Positions 1 to 10,159 of a stretch of 64,000 nucleotides of DNA are shown here, piece after piece. The DNA comes from Jaenimonas drosophilae (taxonomy: Eukaryota > Euglenozoa > Kinetoplastea > Trypanosomatida > Trypanosomatidae): assembly GCA_030849065.1 (NCBI GenBank), contig JASAON010001604.1:22009-86008 (forward strand), in the 5' to 3' direction. Position 1 is the stretch's first letter. Every line of letters starts with the position of its first letter. The position numbers were made by a program, and so were the translations under genes. The notes under the pieces were generated by a model. The model did not search any database. It worked only from the letters and a program-made list of their open reading frames with translations, and had not been told where the DNA came from.

Positions 1-1030
1 TGCTGAAAAGCACAAGATAAGAATACACTTTCCTTGTTTCTGTGTTGGTAGGGCGGAGGGCCGCAACCACTGACGTACATCATCAACGAATAAGAAGAAC
101 ATTCAAGAAGAGGAAAGTAGAAGAAGAATGATGAGCAACACGATGTCTCGCACAACAACACAGACACACACAATCCATATACAACGTGTTCGTGTTGTAC
201 GGCTCTCGTGCTCATCGTGGTCTTGAGTGCAGGCGTGAAGAGTGCAGATACAAAAGATATTTGAAGGAACACACATCGAAAAAAAAAGAAACAAGGAGTT
301 GCGTGATGTGTGTGTGTTGGATGATGCACGACTCAGCTACAACAATGAGCTGTGTGCTGCATTGGGTCTGAGGAATGAGTGGGTGATGGTTTTCTGCCCC
401 CACAAACACGTCAAGGACGAGACAATCTGCACGTGGCAGTGAATTCGTGTTTGTGCGGCACCCAACACCACATTTTCATCATCATCATCATCAACAACAA
501 CGACATCATCATCATCATCATCATCACCATCAATGTTTCCGCCATCGGGGGGGAAGGAACATAAAGCACAAAGAGAGAGGAGAAGATATGCGCGCAAACT
601 CCAAGAAGCTCCACCACACATCATTCTAGCAACTACTACTACAACAACAACAACATCACGACGCTCTCTTGTGTGTGTCGTGTACGTTTGTGTAGGTTTG
701 TTGCGATGGAATTCGTTGATGGAGCTCCAACACCCACTCATCACCAGCCATCGCACAATGGCGTACATCTGCTGCTGATGCGTTGGGCGTCGATGGAGGT
801 TAGCCAATGAGGAGCGGCAAGCGCAATGATGATGAAATACGAAATGGTTGCTGTGGTGGCACACAACATAGGACCTGTGCTCCGCCACACCACCGCGCCA
901 TCATCATCACCACCATCATCATCATTCACCACACGCGGCCATCTACATCGCCAATTCTATTTCCATCTCCATCCACCCACACACACCAAAAAAAAAAAGA
1001 ATTTCACTGAAGCCATCATCATCATCATCA
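1..1030. other. Gene-free, repeat-rich spacer
   Basis: No convincing gene is visible. The stretch holds CAT/CAA trinucleotide runs (about 476-534 and 1014-1034), CA-rich patches and A-runs. The open frames on both strands translate to His, Asp, Val or Met homopolymers that mirror the repeats. It probably contains the 3' UTR of the minus-strand gene that ends at 1031, plus intergenic DNA of the minus polycistron. Confidence 0.6.
476..534. repeat. (CAT)n/(CAA)n trinucleotide repeat
   Basis: Two CAT runs flank a short CAA run. This is one of many CAT/ATC-type microsatellites in the left half of the window. Confidence 0.85.
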
Positions 1031-2821
1031 TCATCCGGTGCCGCTGCTACCCGAGTGCGGTGTATGATGGTGATGTGCCGGTGGCGAGAAGAGCTTCGCC
1101 TTGTTGGCGCTGGTGCTCCCCGACTCATCTGTGCGACCAAAGTTGTTCGTGAGTACCGGCGATGATCCCCCGCTTCCGTCGTGATGTGTGTGATTGGCTG
1201 CCGCGGCGTTTGTTGCCGGCTGAAGATGCGGCCTGCCGCCTCCGCCACTCTCAACGCGTGTTGGTGTATAGGGAGGTGGTGGAGGCCTTCGCGCCTCCAC
1301 CACCGACAACGACGATGTTGTTGGCGGAACGCTCATGACGTTGATGCTGCTGCTGTTATTGGTGCTGGTGTTGCTGCGTGGTGGTGATGGTGCCTGCCTG
1401 GATTGCTCCCGCAGCCAATCGCCGTGCTGGCGGAGGACTGAGCGATATACAACACGCAGATCCTCCGCGTCGCTCCGCGCAGAGTCTGGCGGCGATGGGG
1501 ATGAATGAAGTGGGCTCGACGAGGCCTCCTCCATGGGCATCGTCAAGGGCACATGATGATGATGTGTGGCAGCGGCACCCGCTTGCACCACGGCGGTGAT
1601 GCTCACCCCCGCCACATCCTCCACGACGTCTGTGCTCGAGCTCGTGGAGGATGGCGTCTTTTGTTGCTCCAACCATCTACGGATCCATCCGCGCACATCC
1701 CCACACGCTGGTCGGGCCTGCGCCAACTCATGAATCATATCGTTGAAGAGCATCTGGAGATCGTGGAGATGTGCGTACTGCTGCGCCACAGCGTTTAGTG
1801 GGTGGCTCGCAATGAGCTCCCCAATAGTTGGGATGGTGGCGCTGTGGCGTACATCCCACATGCGCGCCGTCGGGCGTGTTAAGCTGTTGCGGAGGTGCTG
1901 ATGAAATCCAGATATGGTTGGTGCTGGCTGTGATTGTGCTGTGAGTTGGTGTTGTTGGCCAGCACCACCACCACCTCCCATGGGCTTGCTTGTGCGTTGT
2001 TTGGCCATGAAGATGGCGGTGCGGGCGTCGAGAGCTTCGCTCGTGCTGTGCTCGCGCGGCGGTGTTTGCGCATGAAAGACGAGCATCGTGGAGGATGAAC
2101 TTGATGGGCAGCAACTCCCGCCGCCACCACCACCAACATGTTGTTGTTGTTGTTGTGATGGTGGTTGGTCGCCAACGTGTTGCAGTGATGGCAGAGGTGC
2201 CCAGACAATATCGCTCTCATCGCCACCACATCGATGTCGTGGAGATGGGCTGCAGCTGGATGAGTGCGAGGAGCACCTGTTCGGGGATGCGTATGTTGGT
2301 GATGATGTTGGTACTGGAACCACCATCATCGTTGTACGTGCAGGATTAGTTGTGCGTCGCCCCGCCACTGCCGCAAGGTTCCGTGGCATCTGCGCAATGA
2401 TGATGTTTGGCAACGATGGGGGATGGAACTCCCGCCGAAGTTGGTTCTCCGCATCAGCGCCAGCTCCACCACCACCACCACCTCCTCCTCCTCCACGTCG
2501 TGCTACAACAACAACGGGAGATGATGCCGATGATGCATTGATGGACTGAAGAGATGTTGTTGTTTCCATCGATGGAAGACTAGGACGCGGCCGCAAAACA
2601 AAGGTGATCGGTGCCGACGATGAGGATGGCACGTTGTTGTTGCTGTTGGTGTGCTGCTGCATCTCCTCCATCTTCTCCGCATGTGGGCTGAGTGCGGGAA
2701 GTCGTGGAAGCGTGCGCGCACGTCGGCCACCATCGTCGGCGGAGGCCTCTGGACGTCGCGCGATCAACCGTGGCAGCGGTGTTGATGCTGAGCCCAACAA
2801 ATTTTTGTTGTTATTGCTCAT
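1031..2821 (-). CDS. Hypothetical low-complexity protein
   Basis: This is a protein of about 596 residues that I do not recognise. The chosen start is the ATG beginning MSNNNK; the frame runs a few codons further up but reaches only a GTG. Most of the chain is low complexity: runs of Gly, Ser, Asn, Gln, Pro and His, including a ten-glycine stretch. Two parts look folded: a segment around IPTIGELIASHPLNAVAQQY that continues into predicted helix, and a later helical patch around VVYRSVLRQHGDWLREQ. No domain could be assigned. It is the last minus-strand gene before the left edge. The continuous long frame and the structured islands argue that it is coding, but the repeat bias lowers certainty. 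It could be a scaffold or RNA-granule protein; that is speculation. Confidence 0.6.
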   Translation of the reverse strand: MSNNNKNLLGSASTPLPRLIARRPEASADDGGRRARTLPRLPALSPHAEKMEEMQQHTNSNNNVPSSSSAPITFVLRPRPSLPSMETTTSLQSINASSASSPVVVVARRGGGGGGGGGGAGADAENQLRREFHPPSLPNIIIAQMPRNLAAVAGRRTTNPARTTMMVVPVPTSSPTYASPNRCSSHSSSCSPSPRHRCGGDESDIVWAPLPSLQHVGDQPPSQQQQQHVGGGGGGSCCPSSSSSTMLVFHAQTPPREHSTSEALDARTAIFMAKQRTSKPMGGGGGAGQQHQLTAQSQPAPTISGFHQHLRNSLTRPTARMWDVRHSATIPTIGELIASHPLNAVAQQYAHLHDLQMLFNDMIHELAQARPACGDVRGWIRRWLEQQKTPSSTSSSTDVVEDVAGVSITAVVQAGAAATHHHHVPLTMPMEEASSSPLHSSPSPPDSARSDAEDLRVVYRSVLRQHGDWLREQSRQAPSPPRSNTSTNNSSSINVMSVPPTTSSLSVVEARRPPPPPYTPTRVESGGGGRPHLQPATNAAAANHTHHDGSGGSSPVLTNNFGRTDESGSTSANKAKLFSPPAHHHHTPHSGSSGTG

Positions 2822-3419
2822 TGGTTGTATGTGGCACAGTAGCACGTGTATGTGTGTGGGTGTGCAGTGAGGATGAATTCAGCCACCTGGGAGATACTCT
2901 CAGCACCAACGCTGCTCAGCTCCAGCACAAGATGTCGGTGTTGTTCGGAGAAGAGAGATGTATATGTACGTGCGTGTGGCAACAACGCTAGCACACACAC
3001 AACCCTAAAAAGAAAAAACGAATCAATGAATGATGTCTCGCGCACCTCACACACACTCGCGGAGACGATCTCCAAGCTACACCACCGGCCTATGCGGTGT
3101 GTGTGTGTGTGTGTGTACGCGGAGGGGGTGAAGATGGCAATATATCAGCCAAGTGCTCTACAAACTGTCGGAACAACAAAAAAAGAACGTTAGAACAAGA
3201 AGTTGTGGCACCCATCATCATCATCATCATCATCATGCTATACTACACAATGAATGGCTCCAACTTAGCCACAACGACGTCAATAATGTTGTTTTGTGAT
3301 TTTGTTTTTTTTGTGTTTAGAGAAGTCGTCGTCTTCAGCCAAGGCCGAGAGATGTACGTGTGTTGTGGCAAGATGTAACATGTACGCATCTCCTCACGTA
3401 ACCACATCTTGCTGCAGCT
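2822..3419. other. Intergenic spacer with (GT)n
   Basis: No gene is seen. It holds a (GT)10 run at 3097-3116 and a short (CAT)n at about 3211-3237. It should contain the splice-acceptor region of the gene ending at 1031 and the 3' UTR of the gene ending at 3420. Confidence 0.6.
3097..3116. repeat. (GT)10 dinucleotide repeat
   Basis: A pure GT run in intergenic DNA; on the transcribed minus strand it reads (AC)n. Confidence 0.9.
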
Positions 3420-5168
3420 TTATCGTACGCCATAGGTTGTGTTCTGGACCTGCTTTTCATGCAGTGCATCAAAGATGCTCGTCTTCTTGGACCACATCCG
3501 ACCGCGGCTGCGACGCACCTCCGCAAGACGGTTCGCCTTATCCGTATCCAGCGTACGTCGTTGCACCTGCCGGCCAATCGGCTCCTGCTCACGATCAAAC
3601 TCAACGCCCGTGGTGCCAACATTCTTTGGCCGCTCCGCACGTCGTCCAAAGTTCTCCAAGAGATAATCAAGCGTTGCTTCTTCGTTGGCCTCACCGGCGA
3701 AGCGCGCCGACCACAATCGCCGCTTCTTCTCCAGCACCGCATCCTCCACGTGGCGGAATACAACAAACGCATCTCGGCCCATGGCGGCGAGGCGCTCCAC
3801 GTCCGTCGCTGCGCCGGCCAACGTTCGGCCCCAACTGGTCTCGGAGCACACACGCTTCAACTCAACGAGATAGCTGAGCACCGCGGCGGTGATGGCCTTA
3901 TCAGGAGTGCGCATGAAGTCGTGGAATCCACACATCTCTTCAAAGTAGGCGCGAATGCGGTCGGGGTGGTGGCGTGTGTTGCTCAACATGCGCGCGGCGT
4001 CGATGCGTTCGTTGGCGGCATCCATGGTGGGCTGCAAGGCCTCCACCACCTCCAACCACGTGTGCTTGGATTGAGCCATGGCGAGCCACGCAGGATCTGC
4101 GCTCAGAAACAAAACGGTGCGCAGGTCAGCGGGAGAGATGGGGCCACGACGCATCACCGCTGGTGTGTTGTTGTTGTTGTTGTTGTTTGTTGGTGGTGCA
4201 TCTCCGCTCATGGATGTCATCCGTTCAAAGAGCTCCACGGCAGCCTTGTTCGGCACATCATCCAGGGTGAGGGAGCCGTGGCTGATGGCGCCAAAGACAC
4301 CATCAAAATCTTCCTCCGACGGAAAAATGAAGCGCCCATAGCGCTCACGAATCTGTTCGTGCGTGTTGAAGGGCAACACATCGAGCTCCGTGACATCAAC
4401 TCCATCCGGATCAACGTAGGGGTTGTGGCTGAAGCGTGGCAGATAATCATTGCGTGCGCCATCCACGAACCCAATCGGGCCCCAGCGATCCCACACGTAG
4501 TCTGGCGAGAGGCCAAGCTCCTCGCGACGTACGGCGCGCTCGAGATCCATCAAGGCATGGCGCATCGCCATCGATACCACCAAGGTGCCCGTTTGCAAGC
4601 CCTGCTCCTCCCAGCAATGTGCGCGAAGTGTGTTGTTGTCATAAAAGGGCTTGGAGATGCCAATACAGCGCCAATAGCGTGCCTCACGTACAAAGTGAAT
4701 GGCGGCGTCGAGGAACTCATCCTCGTACATGTGCGTGTTGCCCTTCACCACCTCATCATGAAGCAACATGCCAAGGAGCTCCGGGGTATCAAAGGCCTTC
4801 CAAATGATTTTGGTGATGAGATTGTAGAAGTCGTAGCTCTTCCGCTCATGATCGCGGGTGAAGCGTGCATCACCGCGGTTGTACGCCTCGAACCACGCAC
4901 GTTGTGGCACATATGTTCGGTCAGAGAGCTCCGTGCGATTGCGGTCAAGGTAGGAACGAACGGCAATTTTTTTTCCCACAGTGTGTTTGGCAGGAATGAG
5001 GAAGAAGCTACCGGGGGTATAGTGCTCCACCCCCTCCACATCATCATCATGTGCAGCGTTGGTTGGTGTTGTTGTTGTGTCTTCGGCGGCGGAGATGCTT
5101 CTGCTGAGCCAGCGGAAAGCCAGTGCATCGTGTGTGCCAAGCCGCGCGCTACGCAATCGAGACCACAT
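3420..5168 (-). CDS. Putative mitochondrial protein, function unknown
   Basis: This is a protein of about 582 residues. The start is the ATG giving MWSRLRSARLG; the codon before it is a GTG. The first 30 or so residues are rich in Arg, Ser, Leu and Ala and almost free of acidic residues, as in a mitochondrial presequence. An acidic linker follows, then a long folded region rich in aromatic and charged residues (for example YVPQRAWFEAYNRGDARFTR) with no low complexity apart from one Asn run. I recognise no catalytic motif. The composition resembles the kinetoplastid-specific mitoribosomal or assembly-factor proteins, which is inference. Several AG acceptors lie within 50 bases upstream, below a T-rich stretch. 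Being coding is secure; the function is unknown. Confidence 0.8.
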   Translation of the reverse strand: MWSRLRSARLGTHDALAFRWLSRSISAAEDTTTTPTNAAHDDDVEGVEHYTPGSFFLIPAKHTVGKKIAVRSYLDRNRTELSDRTYVPQRAWFEAYNRGDARFTRDHERKSYDFYNLITKIIWKAFDTPELLGMLLHDEVVKGNTHMYEDEFLDAAIHFVREARYWRCIGISKPFYDNNTLRAHCWEEQGLQTGTLVVSMAMRHALMDLERAVRREELGLSPDYVWDRWGPIGFVDGARNDYLPRFSHNPYVDPDGVDVTELDVLPFNTHEQIRERYGRFIFPSEEDFDGVFGAISHGSLTLDDVPNKAAVELFERMTSMSGDAPPTNNNNNNNTPAVMRRGPISPADLRTVLFLSADPAWLAMAQSKHTWLEVVEALQPTMDAANERIDAARMLSNTRHHPDRIRAYFEEMCGFHDFMRTPDKAITAAVLSYLVELKRVCSETSWGRTLAGAATDVERLAAMGRDAFVVFRHVEDAVLEKKRRLWSARFAGEANEEATLDYLLENFGRRAERPKNVGTTGVEFDREQEPIGRQVQRRTLDTDKANRLAEVRRSRGRMWSKKTSIFDALHEKQVQNTTYGVR

Positions 5169-6293
5169 CACCGTGAATGAGCCTGCACTACGCCACAGCT
5201 ACACTACCAATGTGTGTGCGTTGAGGCCAACAAGGCACCAACGTCAAAGAAAAGCACTACCAAAAAAAAAAACATGGGTCAGGAAGAAGAATATGATGCT
5301 GAGTGAGATGCACAGCAACACTCCGCAAGACATGTGCGGCACGCACACGTACAAAAACTTCCGTGGATGCACGCAGCAGGCCGAATCAACTAGCAATCGA
5401 TGCGGCGGAGAAGATCACGAAAAAAGAAAAACAAGAAAAAAAAAACGGTCGGCCGACGTTGGAGGGAAAACGGCGCAGAATCAGGCGAAGGACGACGTGC
5501 ATGCGCCATATTTGTGTTCGAGCATCATCCGCCCAACGCACCACACACACGTACACACACACACGCATATGCATCATCACCAGGACCAACGAAGTCAGCT
5601 TTTCATGTGCGTGTGTGTGTGTGTGTAGTACAACACCGGGAAGTGAAGGATGTGTGGCGTGGGCTCAGCTGCAAGAAGATGAGGATGGCGAAGAAGGAGA
5701 GCCTCCTCCGTGGAGAAGCAACAACAAATTTATAATGAAAAAAAACGTGTGTCTCGGGCGTCAACGGCATCGCCACCCACACTCATCAGCGACATGAAGT
5801 ACAGAAGAAGAATGAAATGAAGAAAGAAGCAAGAAAAAGAGCAGCGATCATCATCCGTCGTGGGATATCTGCGGGTTTGGGAGTTAATGAGGCCAACAAC
5901 GTGTTTTTTCGGCCATGAGCTCTCTCATTCATCATCATCATCATCATCTTCACCTCTCACAGATGTGTGCCTATTGAGAAGCTACATGTTGTATTCCTAC
6001 TGAGTACATGCCACGATGTGCTACTGTTATTCGCACACTACACCAACTCCTCAAAGAGCCATGAAACACGAACTACGGCGGTCATGGCGTTGTGATGAGG
6101 AGGAGCATCTGCCAATGCAAACGCGCCACTCACAATATTTGGTGGATGCATTCGTACAAAAGTTGCTATAATCATCATCATCATCATCGTTACGTTGTTG
6201 CTTCCACTGCATCGATAGAGATGTATGGGCTACATCGTTGATACATCATCAAGAAGGAAAAATAAATAAACAAAAAAGAAGATGAGCCAACGA
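5169..6293. other. Long intergenic spacer
   Basis: About 1.1 kb with no supported gene. It contains (GT)8 at 5611-5626, (AC)n around 5543-5568, several (CAT)n patches and A-rich tracts. Its minus-strand transcript would hold the 5' UTR and splice-acceptor region of the gene ending at 3420. Confidence 0.6.
5611..5626. repeat. (GT)8 dinucleotide repeat
   Basis: A pure GT run in a spacer, one of several CA/GT microsatellites between genes in the left half. Confidence 0.85.
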
Positions 6294-6337
<44 letters not shown>

Positions 6338-6357
6338 CCATCATCATCACCATCATC

Positions 6358-6388
<31 letters not shown>

Positions 6389-6407
6389 CCATCATCACCA
6401 TCATCAC

Positions 6408-6441
<34 letters not shown>
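6294..6441. repeat. (CAT)~49 microsatellite with CAC interruptions
   Basis: About 148 bases of CAT units interrupted at intervals by CAC. It begins five bases beyond the stop codon (TAG, complement of 6447-6449) of the minus-strand gene, so in the mRNA it should be a (GAU)n-rich start to the 3' UTR. All interruptions are T to C at the third base of the CAT frame, so a plus-strand reading would be uninterrupted poly-His. I regard that frame as incidental. Confidence 0.95.
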
Positions 6442-6443
<2 letters not shown>

Positions 6444-6446
6444 ACA

Positions 6447-9410
6447 CTAAATGAGAAGCCGCTGAAGCTGCGGGAGGCTCGAGAGCGATGATCCAGCGCT
6501 GACGGAACGCCGATTGCACATCGATGCATCGCACGCGCCATCCGCATCACCACGACCACCGCTCCACGCCTCCTCCATGAAGGCCTCCCTCGAGAGAAGC
6601 AGCCCCACGGATGTATTCAGCGGTGATGGGAGCGCATTCGTACGCACAAGACGGCGTGTTGCGCTTCCTTCACTAAGAGCAGAGTAGTTGTTGCCGTTGG
6701 TGGTACTTGCACAGCTTGGGGCGAGGCTCTCGAGCACATCAGCCTCCACGCTGCCACAACCTCCGTTGGTGGAGGAGAGACGGCCATCGTGCATCACCAG
6801 CGGTGATGGGGGCCACTGGGGAGAGGTGGTGGAGCTCTCTGGCTCGCCAAAGAGGCTCACGCAGCCAGGGAAGCACCAACGTGCCGCACACCGGGCCGTA
6901 CGAACATGTGCGATCAGCAGCGACACCATTCCTTCGAGGGTGGAGATGAGATCAACGGCACCGCCACTCCCCTCCACGAGCGAGAGCGCCTCGCGGAGCA
7001 TCGTTGTGATGGTGGCATCCGCCAACATGCACTCCTGATGTGCCACTGCGCACTCGAAGCATGGTGTGCTACCCTGCACCTCCGCGGTGGCACTGGCCTG
7101 CTCCAGAATCACGGTGGTACTGCGCAACGTCTTGGTGAGCTCGAGCCGATGCAACACACGCTGACGCGGTGCGACGACGAGCACGGCCGTCTCGGGGCTG
7201 AAGACGTTGCGTATCTCCGCCAACGCCATCGCTTCATCATATTCGGTGCTGATCCATTGGATCGGCACGTTCGCAAACGTTGCCGTAGTACTCTCGGCAG
7301 CACATGCCTCAACCCACTGCAACCACAGCCGTGAAGATGATGATGATGATCTCTGCGCGTCCTCGTCGGTGTTGTTGTTGCTGTCTCTCATCATTGACGT
7401 TCGGAACACAGCAGCCGAAGGTGGCGCACGCAAAAAGAAGGCCGCCACAATGAGCAACTTCGTCGCGACGTGGCGATCGGTGCAGTACATCACTACACGC
7501 CCAACACGCCGACGGCTCAGCACGTACTCCCGACTAGTTGATGTTGGAGGTGCCGCACCATTCGCAACGGGCGGTGTTGGCGGTGGTGTGCGTGTATCGG
7601 ATGCTTCCTCAGACGCAGCAACGGCCTCGGCGCACCCCGCGACGGTGGCTGCCGAGGCAGAAGGCGGCGCCTCAGCGAGGGGACGTGCGCCAGCGCCAAC
7701 ATCGCCGCCAGTGCGTGCGCCATCGTCGCTCGTCAAGCTAAATGGGTCGCTGGATACGCTGGCGGCCGCTTCTACTCTGCTCTTCAACGCCGTGTGTTCT
7801 GCACGTGTTGTTGTTGTTGTTGTTGTTGTGGTGGTGGTGGTGGTGGTGGTTGCTGTTGTTGCTGTGCTACGGCGTGCCAGCATGGCCCAGTAGTCAGCGT
7901 AGGGATCATCGAGCTCGCCAGCATCGCCCACCTCCTCCTCCAACGAGAGACGATGGTGCAGAGAAATGATGCCGCTAACAAACGCACTGAGGAATTGTGT
8001 GCCGAGATTCTTGCGAATGAAGCACAACGCGTCGTGGAGAGCGGCGGATGGCTGCACAAAGGCTGATGATGTTGGTGATGGTGGTTGAGCTACATCCACG
8101 TGGAGGGTGTTTCGTCGTCCAGCACCACCCACTTTGCTACTTCTCCAGGCGATGTTGTTGTTGGAGGTATCCATGGCTGTTGGCAGCCACAATCTTCTGC
8201 CCCGCATACTATCCAAGGCAGGAATCGGGATGCGCAGGCTGAGGGCGGCGTGGATGGAGCACCACAAACGGCGGTACAACATGGCCGCTGCGGGGCCTTG
8301 CTCCAGAACCGTGGAAAGACGGCGCATCGCCTCGCGCTGTGCGGAGATGCCCTGTTGGCGTGGCAGCTTCAGCAAGGAGCTGAAAACAAATCGTGCGGCA
8401 TGTACGCCATATTCCATAGATGCATGCAGCAATCCGCGCAACACCTCCACGTGGTGAAGGAGCCACTGATAGTGCCATCCAGATGGGGGGCAGACGAGCA
8501 CCAGCGCCACAGCAACGTGGCGAGCTTGGCGTGAAAAGAGGTTCCCCGTGTGTACCGTGAGCTGCACCGCAAACGTGGTTGTGGCTGTGATACGGAAGTA
8601 CCGGAGCTCACCCTTGACGTTGCGAATCTCATCGAGACGAATCTTAAATGGCGGCCCTTCAACACGTGTTGGAGGTGGTGCGGGAGGCATGGAAGCCGAT
8701 ACAGACGAGGTGTTGGGGGAGGATGGAGCAGAGGTGGGGGTGCCATTCGCGTGATGGGCAGCCGTACTTGCTTCTGCGTCGGTGGATCCATCCATGGTGT
8801 GCGTGGCGGTGTTGTTGGTCTTGTTGGCTGCGATAGCGGAGCCTGGGAATGAGATACCATCGCCCTCCCCCACGATCCCAAAAGAGGATGAGAAGGCGGT
8901 ATGTTGCAGCGTTTGCAGCGGCACCTCCTCCACCGGAAGGAGTGAGGCGTCACGAAAGCCGCCGAGCACGCGTGGCGGAGGTCCATCCCTCTCCCCACGG
9001 AGGTACTCTTCATGCCGCACACACTGCAAGCAACGTGCATGTTGCACCCCACGGCACACGTTGCAGATTGCGTTGGAAGATGATTGAGGAGCACATGTTG
9101 TGTTGGTGCTGATGTTCTCTGTGGTTGCGTCGTGGCACAAATCTGGCCTCCGCACCGCCTCATCATCGCCATGAGCGAGAGGCATCCGGTTCGTGTGAAA
9201 GAAGGGCTCGCTGTTGTTGAGAAACAAGACGAGATAAAAGCGCGTGGTGTTGTGTGCTCGGCCACTGTGTTCTGCGCAACAACAACAACGTTTCGAGGAA
9301 ACTGGAGAAGTCGAGGTAGATGCTGCCGCTGCTGCTGCAGATGTTGTCTTGGAGGAGGTATGTGGGGGAGCTGCCCCACGTGCAGCAATTGCAGGCGTGG
9401 TGCTGGGCAT
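6447..9410 (-). CDS. Hypothetical protein with N-terminal Cys motifs
   Basis: A protein of about 987 residues that I do not recognise. The start chosen is the ATG giving MPSTTPAIAARG, because a pyrimidine-rich stretch ending in AG lies about 30 bases upstream. Around residue 115-140 is a cysteine cluster (CNVCRGVQHARCLQC) that could bind zinc. A likely folded region follows (FKIRLDEIRNVKGELRYFRI onward) with alternating hydrophobic strands and helices, then a poly-Thr run. A second folded region contains VVMYCTDRHVATKLLIVAAF. The two blocks joined by disordered linkers recall DENN or longin-type trafficking regulators, but I cannot establish that. The gene ends immediately before a long CAT microsatellite. 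Confidence 0.7.
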   Translation of the reverse strand: MPSTTPAIAARGAAPPHTSSKTTSAAAAAASTSTSPVSSKRCCCCAEHSGRAHNTTRFYLVLFLNNSEPFFHTNRMPLAHGDDEAVRRPDLCHDATTENISTNTTCAPQSSSNAICNVCRGVQHARCLQCVRHEEYLRGERDGPPPRVLGGFRDASLLPVEEVPLQTLQHTAFSSSFGIVGEGDGISFPGSAIAANKTNNTATHTMDGSTDAEASTAAHHANGTPTSAPSSPNTSSVSASMPPAPPPTRVEGPPFKIRLDEIRNVKGELRYFRITATTTFAVQLTVHTGNLFSRQARHVAVALVLVCPPSGWHYQWLLHHVEVLRGLLHASMEYGVHAARFVFSSLLKLPRQQGISAQREAMRRLSTVLEQGPAAAMLYRRLWCSIHAALSLRIPIPALDSMRGRRLWLPTAMDTSNNNIAWRSSKVGGAGRRNTLHVDVAQPPSPTSSAFVQPSAALHDALCFIRKNLGTQFLSAFVSGIISLHHRLSLEEEVGDAGELDDPYADYWAMLARRSTATTATTTTTTTTTTTTTTTRAEHTALKSRVEAAASVSSDPFSLTSDDGARTGGDVGAGARPLAEAPPSASAATVAGCAEAVAASEEASDTRTPPPTPPVANGAAPPTSTSREYVLSRRRVGRVVMYCTDRHVATKLLIVAAFFLRAPPSAAVFRTSMMRDSNNNTDEDAQRSSSSSSRLWLQWVEACAAESTTATFANVPIQWISTEYDEAMALAEIRNVFSPETAVLVVAPRQRVLHRLELTKTLRSTTVILEQASATAEVQGSTPCFECAVAHQECMLADATITTMLREALSLVEGSGGAVDLISTLEGMVSLLIAHVRTARCAARWCFPGCVSLFGEPESSTTSPQWPPSPLVMHDGRLSSTNGGCGSVEADVLESLAPSCASTTNGNNYSALSEGSATRRLVRTNALPSPLNTSVGLLLSREAFMEEAWSGGRGDADGACDASMCNRRSVSAGSSLSSLPQLQRLLI

Positions 9411-10159
9411 ACGTACAAGAGAGGGAGGCCGGATGATTGGTTTTCTGCGTGGAGATTGAGAATGGGAACAGCACAACGTTGCAGTTTGTGTTGATGATCA
9501 ACGAGCGGCGTTGCAGCACACAATAACAGGAAAAAATGAAAGCGCCAACAACAAAACAGAAAAGAGACTCGCAAAATGTGTTTCAGTCACGCGGTTGCTT
9601 CAGATGTGGTGGGGAGATGATGAAGAAAGATGGAGCTTTGCCAGCTGGTGTGCCAGGCGAGGGAAGTCCTCCAAAGGCCCACAACAAGAACAAAATGAAG
9701 AAGCAACTGAAACAACCTAAGTAAGGAGAGAGGTGTGCGTGTGTGCGTGTGCGTGTGTCTTCGTGGTTGTATTCGGATTGTACGCACAGGCCTTGTGTGT
9801 CAGCCACACGTGTTGGAGGGGGGGAAGGTGGTCCAAATAGAAGAGAAGGAGGAAACGGTCTGAAGTAAATGCGTTGTGCTACGACGTGTGTGTGTGTGTT
9901 GGTGTTGCACCCCAACGTACACACAAAAGATGGTGTACGAAACGATGTGTTTTGTGGATGCTACCCTTGCTGCTTCAGTACATGAAGAAGAGAGGAACAT
10001 GAATGATGTGGCGAGAGAATGATGATGATGATGATGGTGATGATCGAGATGCGTCCATGCATTCATGAAACAGGAAAAGAACACGTGGATGAAGATGCAT
10101 CACGTGAGAAGTGCGAGATGTAGCAGAAGGTGCAGAGAATGAAGTATATAGAAGGGCAT
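9411..10159. other. Intergenic spacer
   Basis: About 750 bases without a supported gene. It contains the presumed acceptor of the downstream minus-strand gene, CA/GT patches (about 9731-9757 and 9886-9900) and an ATG-type trinucleotide run near 10019-10035. Confidence 0.55.

Noticed and set aside
3459..5180. 573-codon plus-strand frame opposite the mitochondrial-type gene
   Set aside because: It is antisense to a gene with coding-like composition and presequence, runs against the polycistron, and its translation lacks domain signals.
6282..6491. Plus-strand poly-His frame
   Set aside because: It is a translation of the CAT microsatellite, not a gene.
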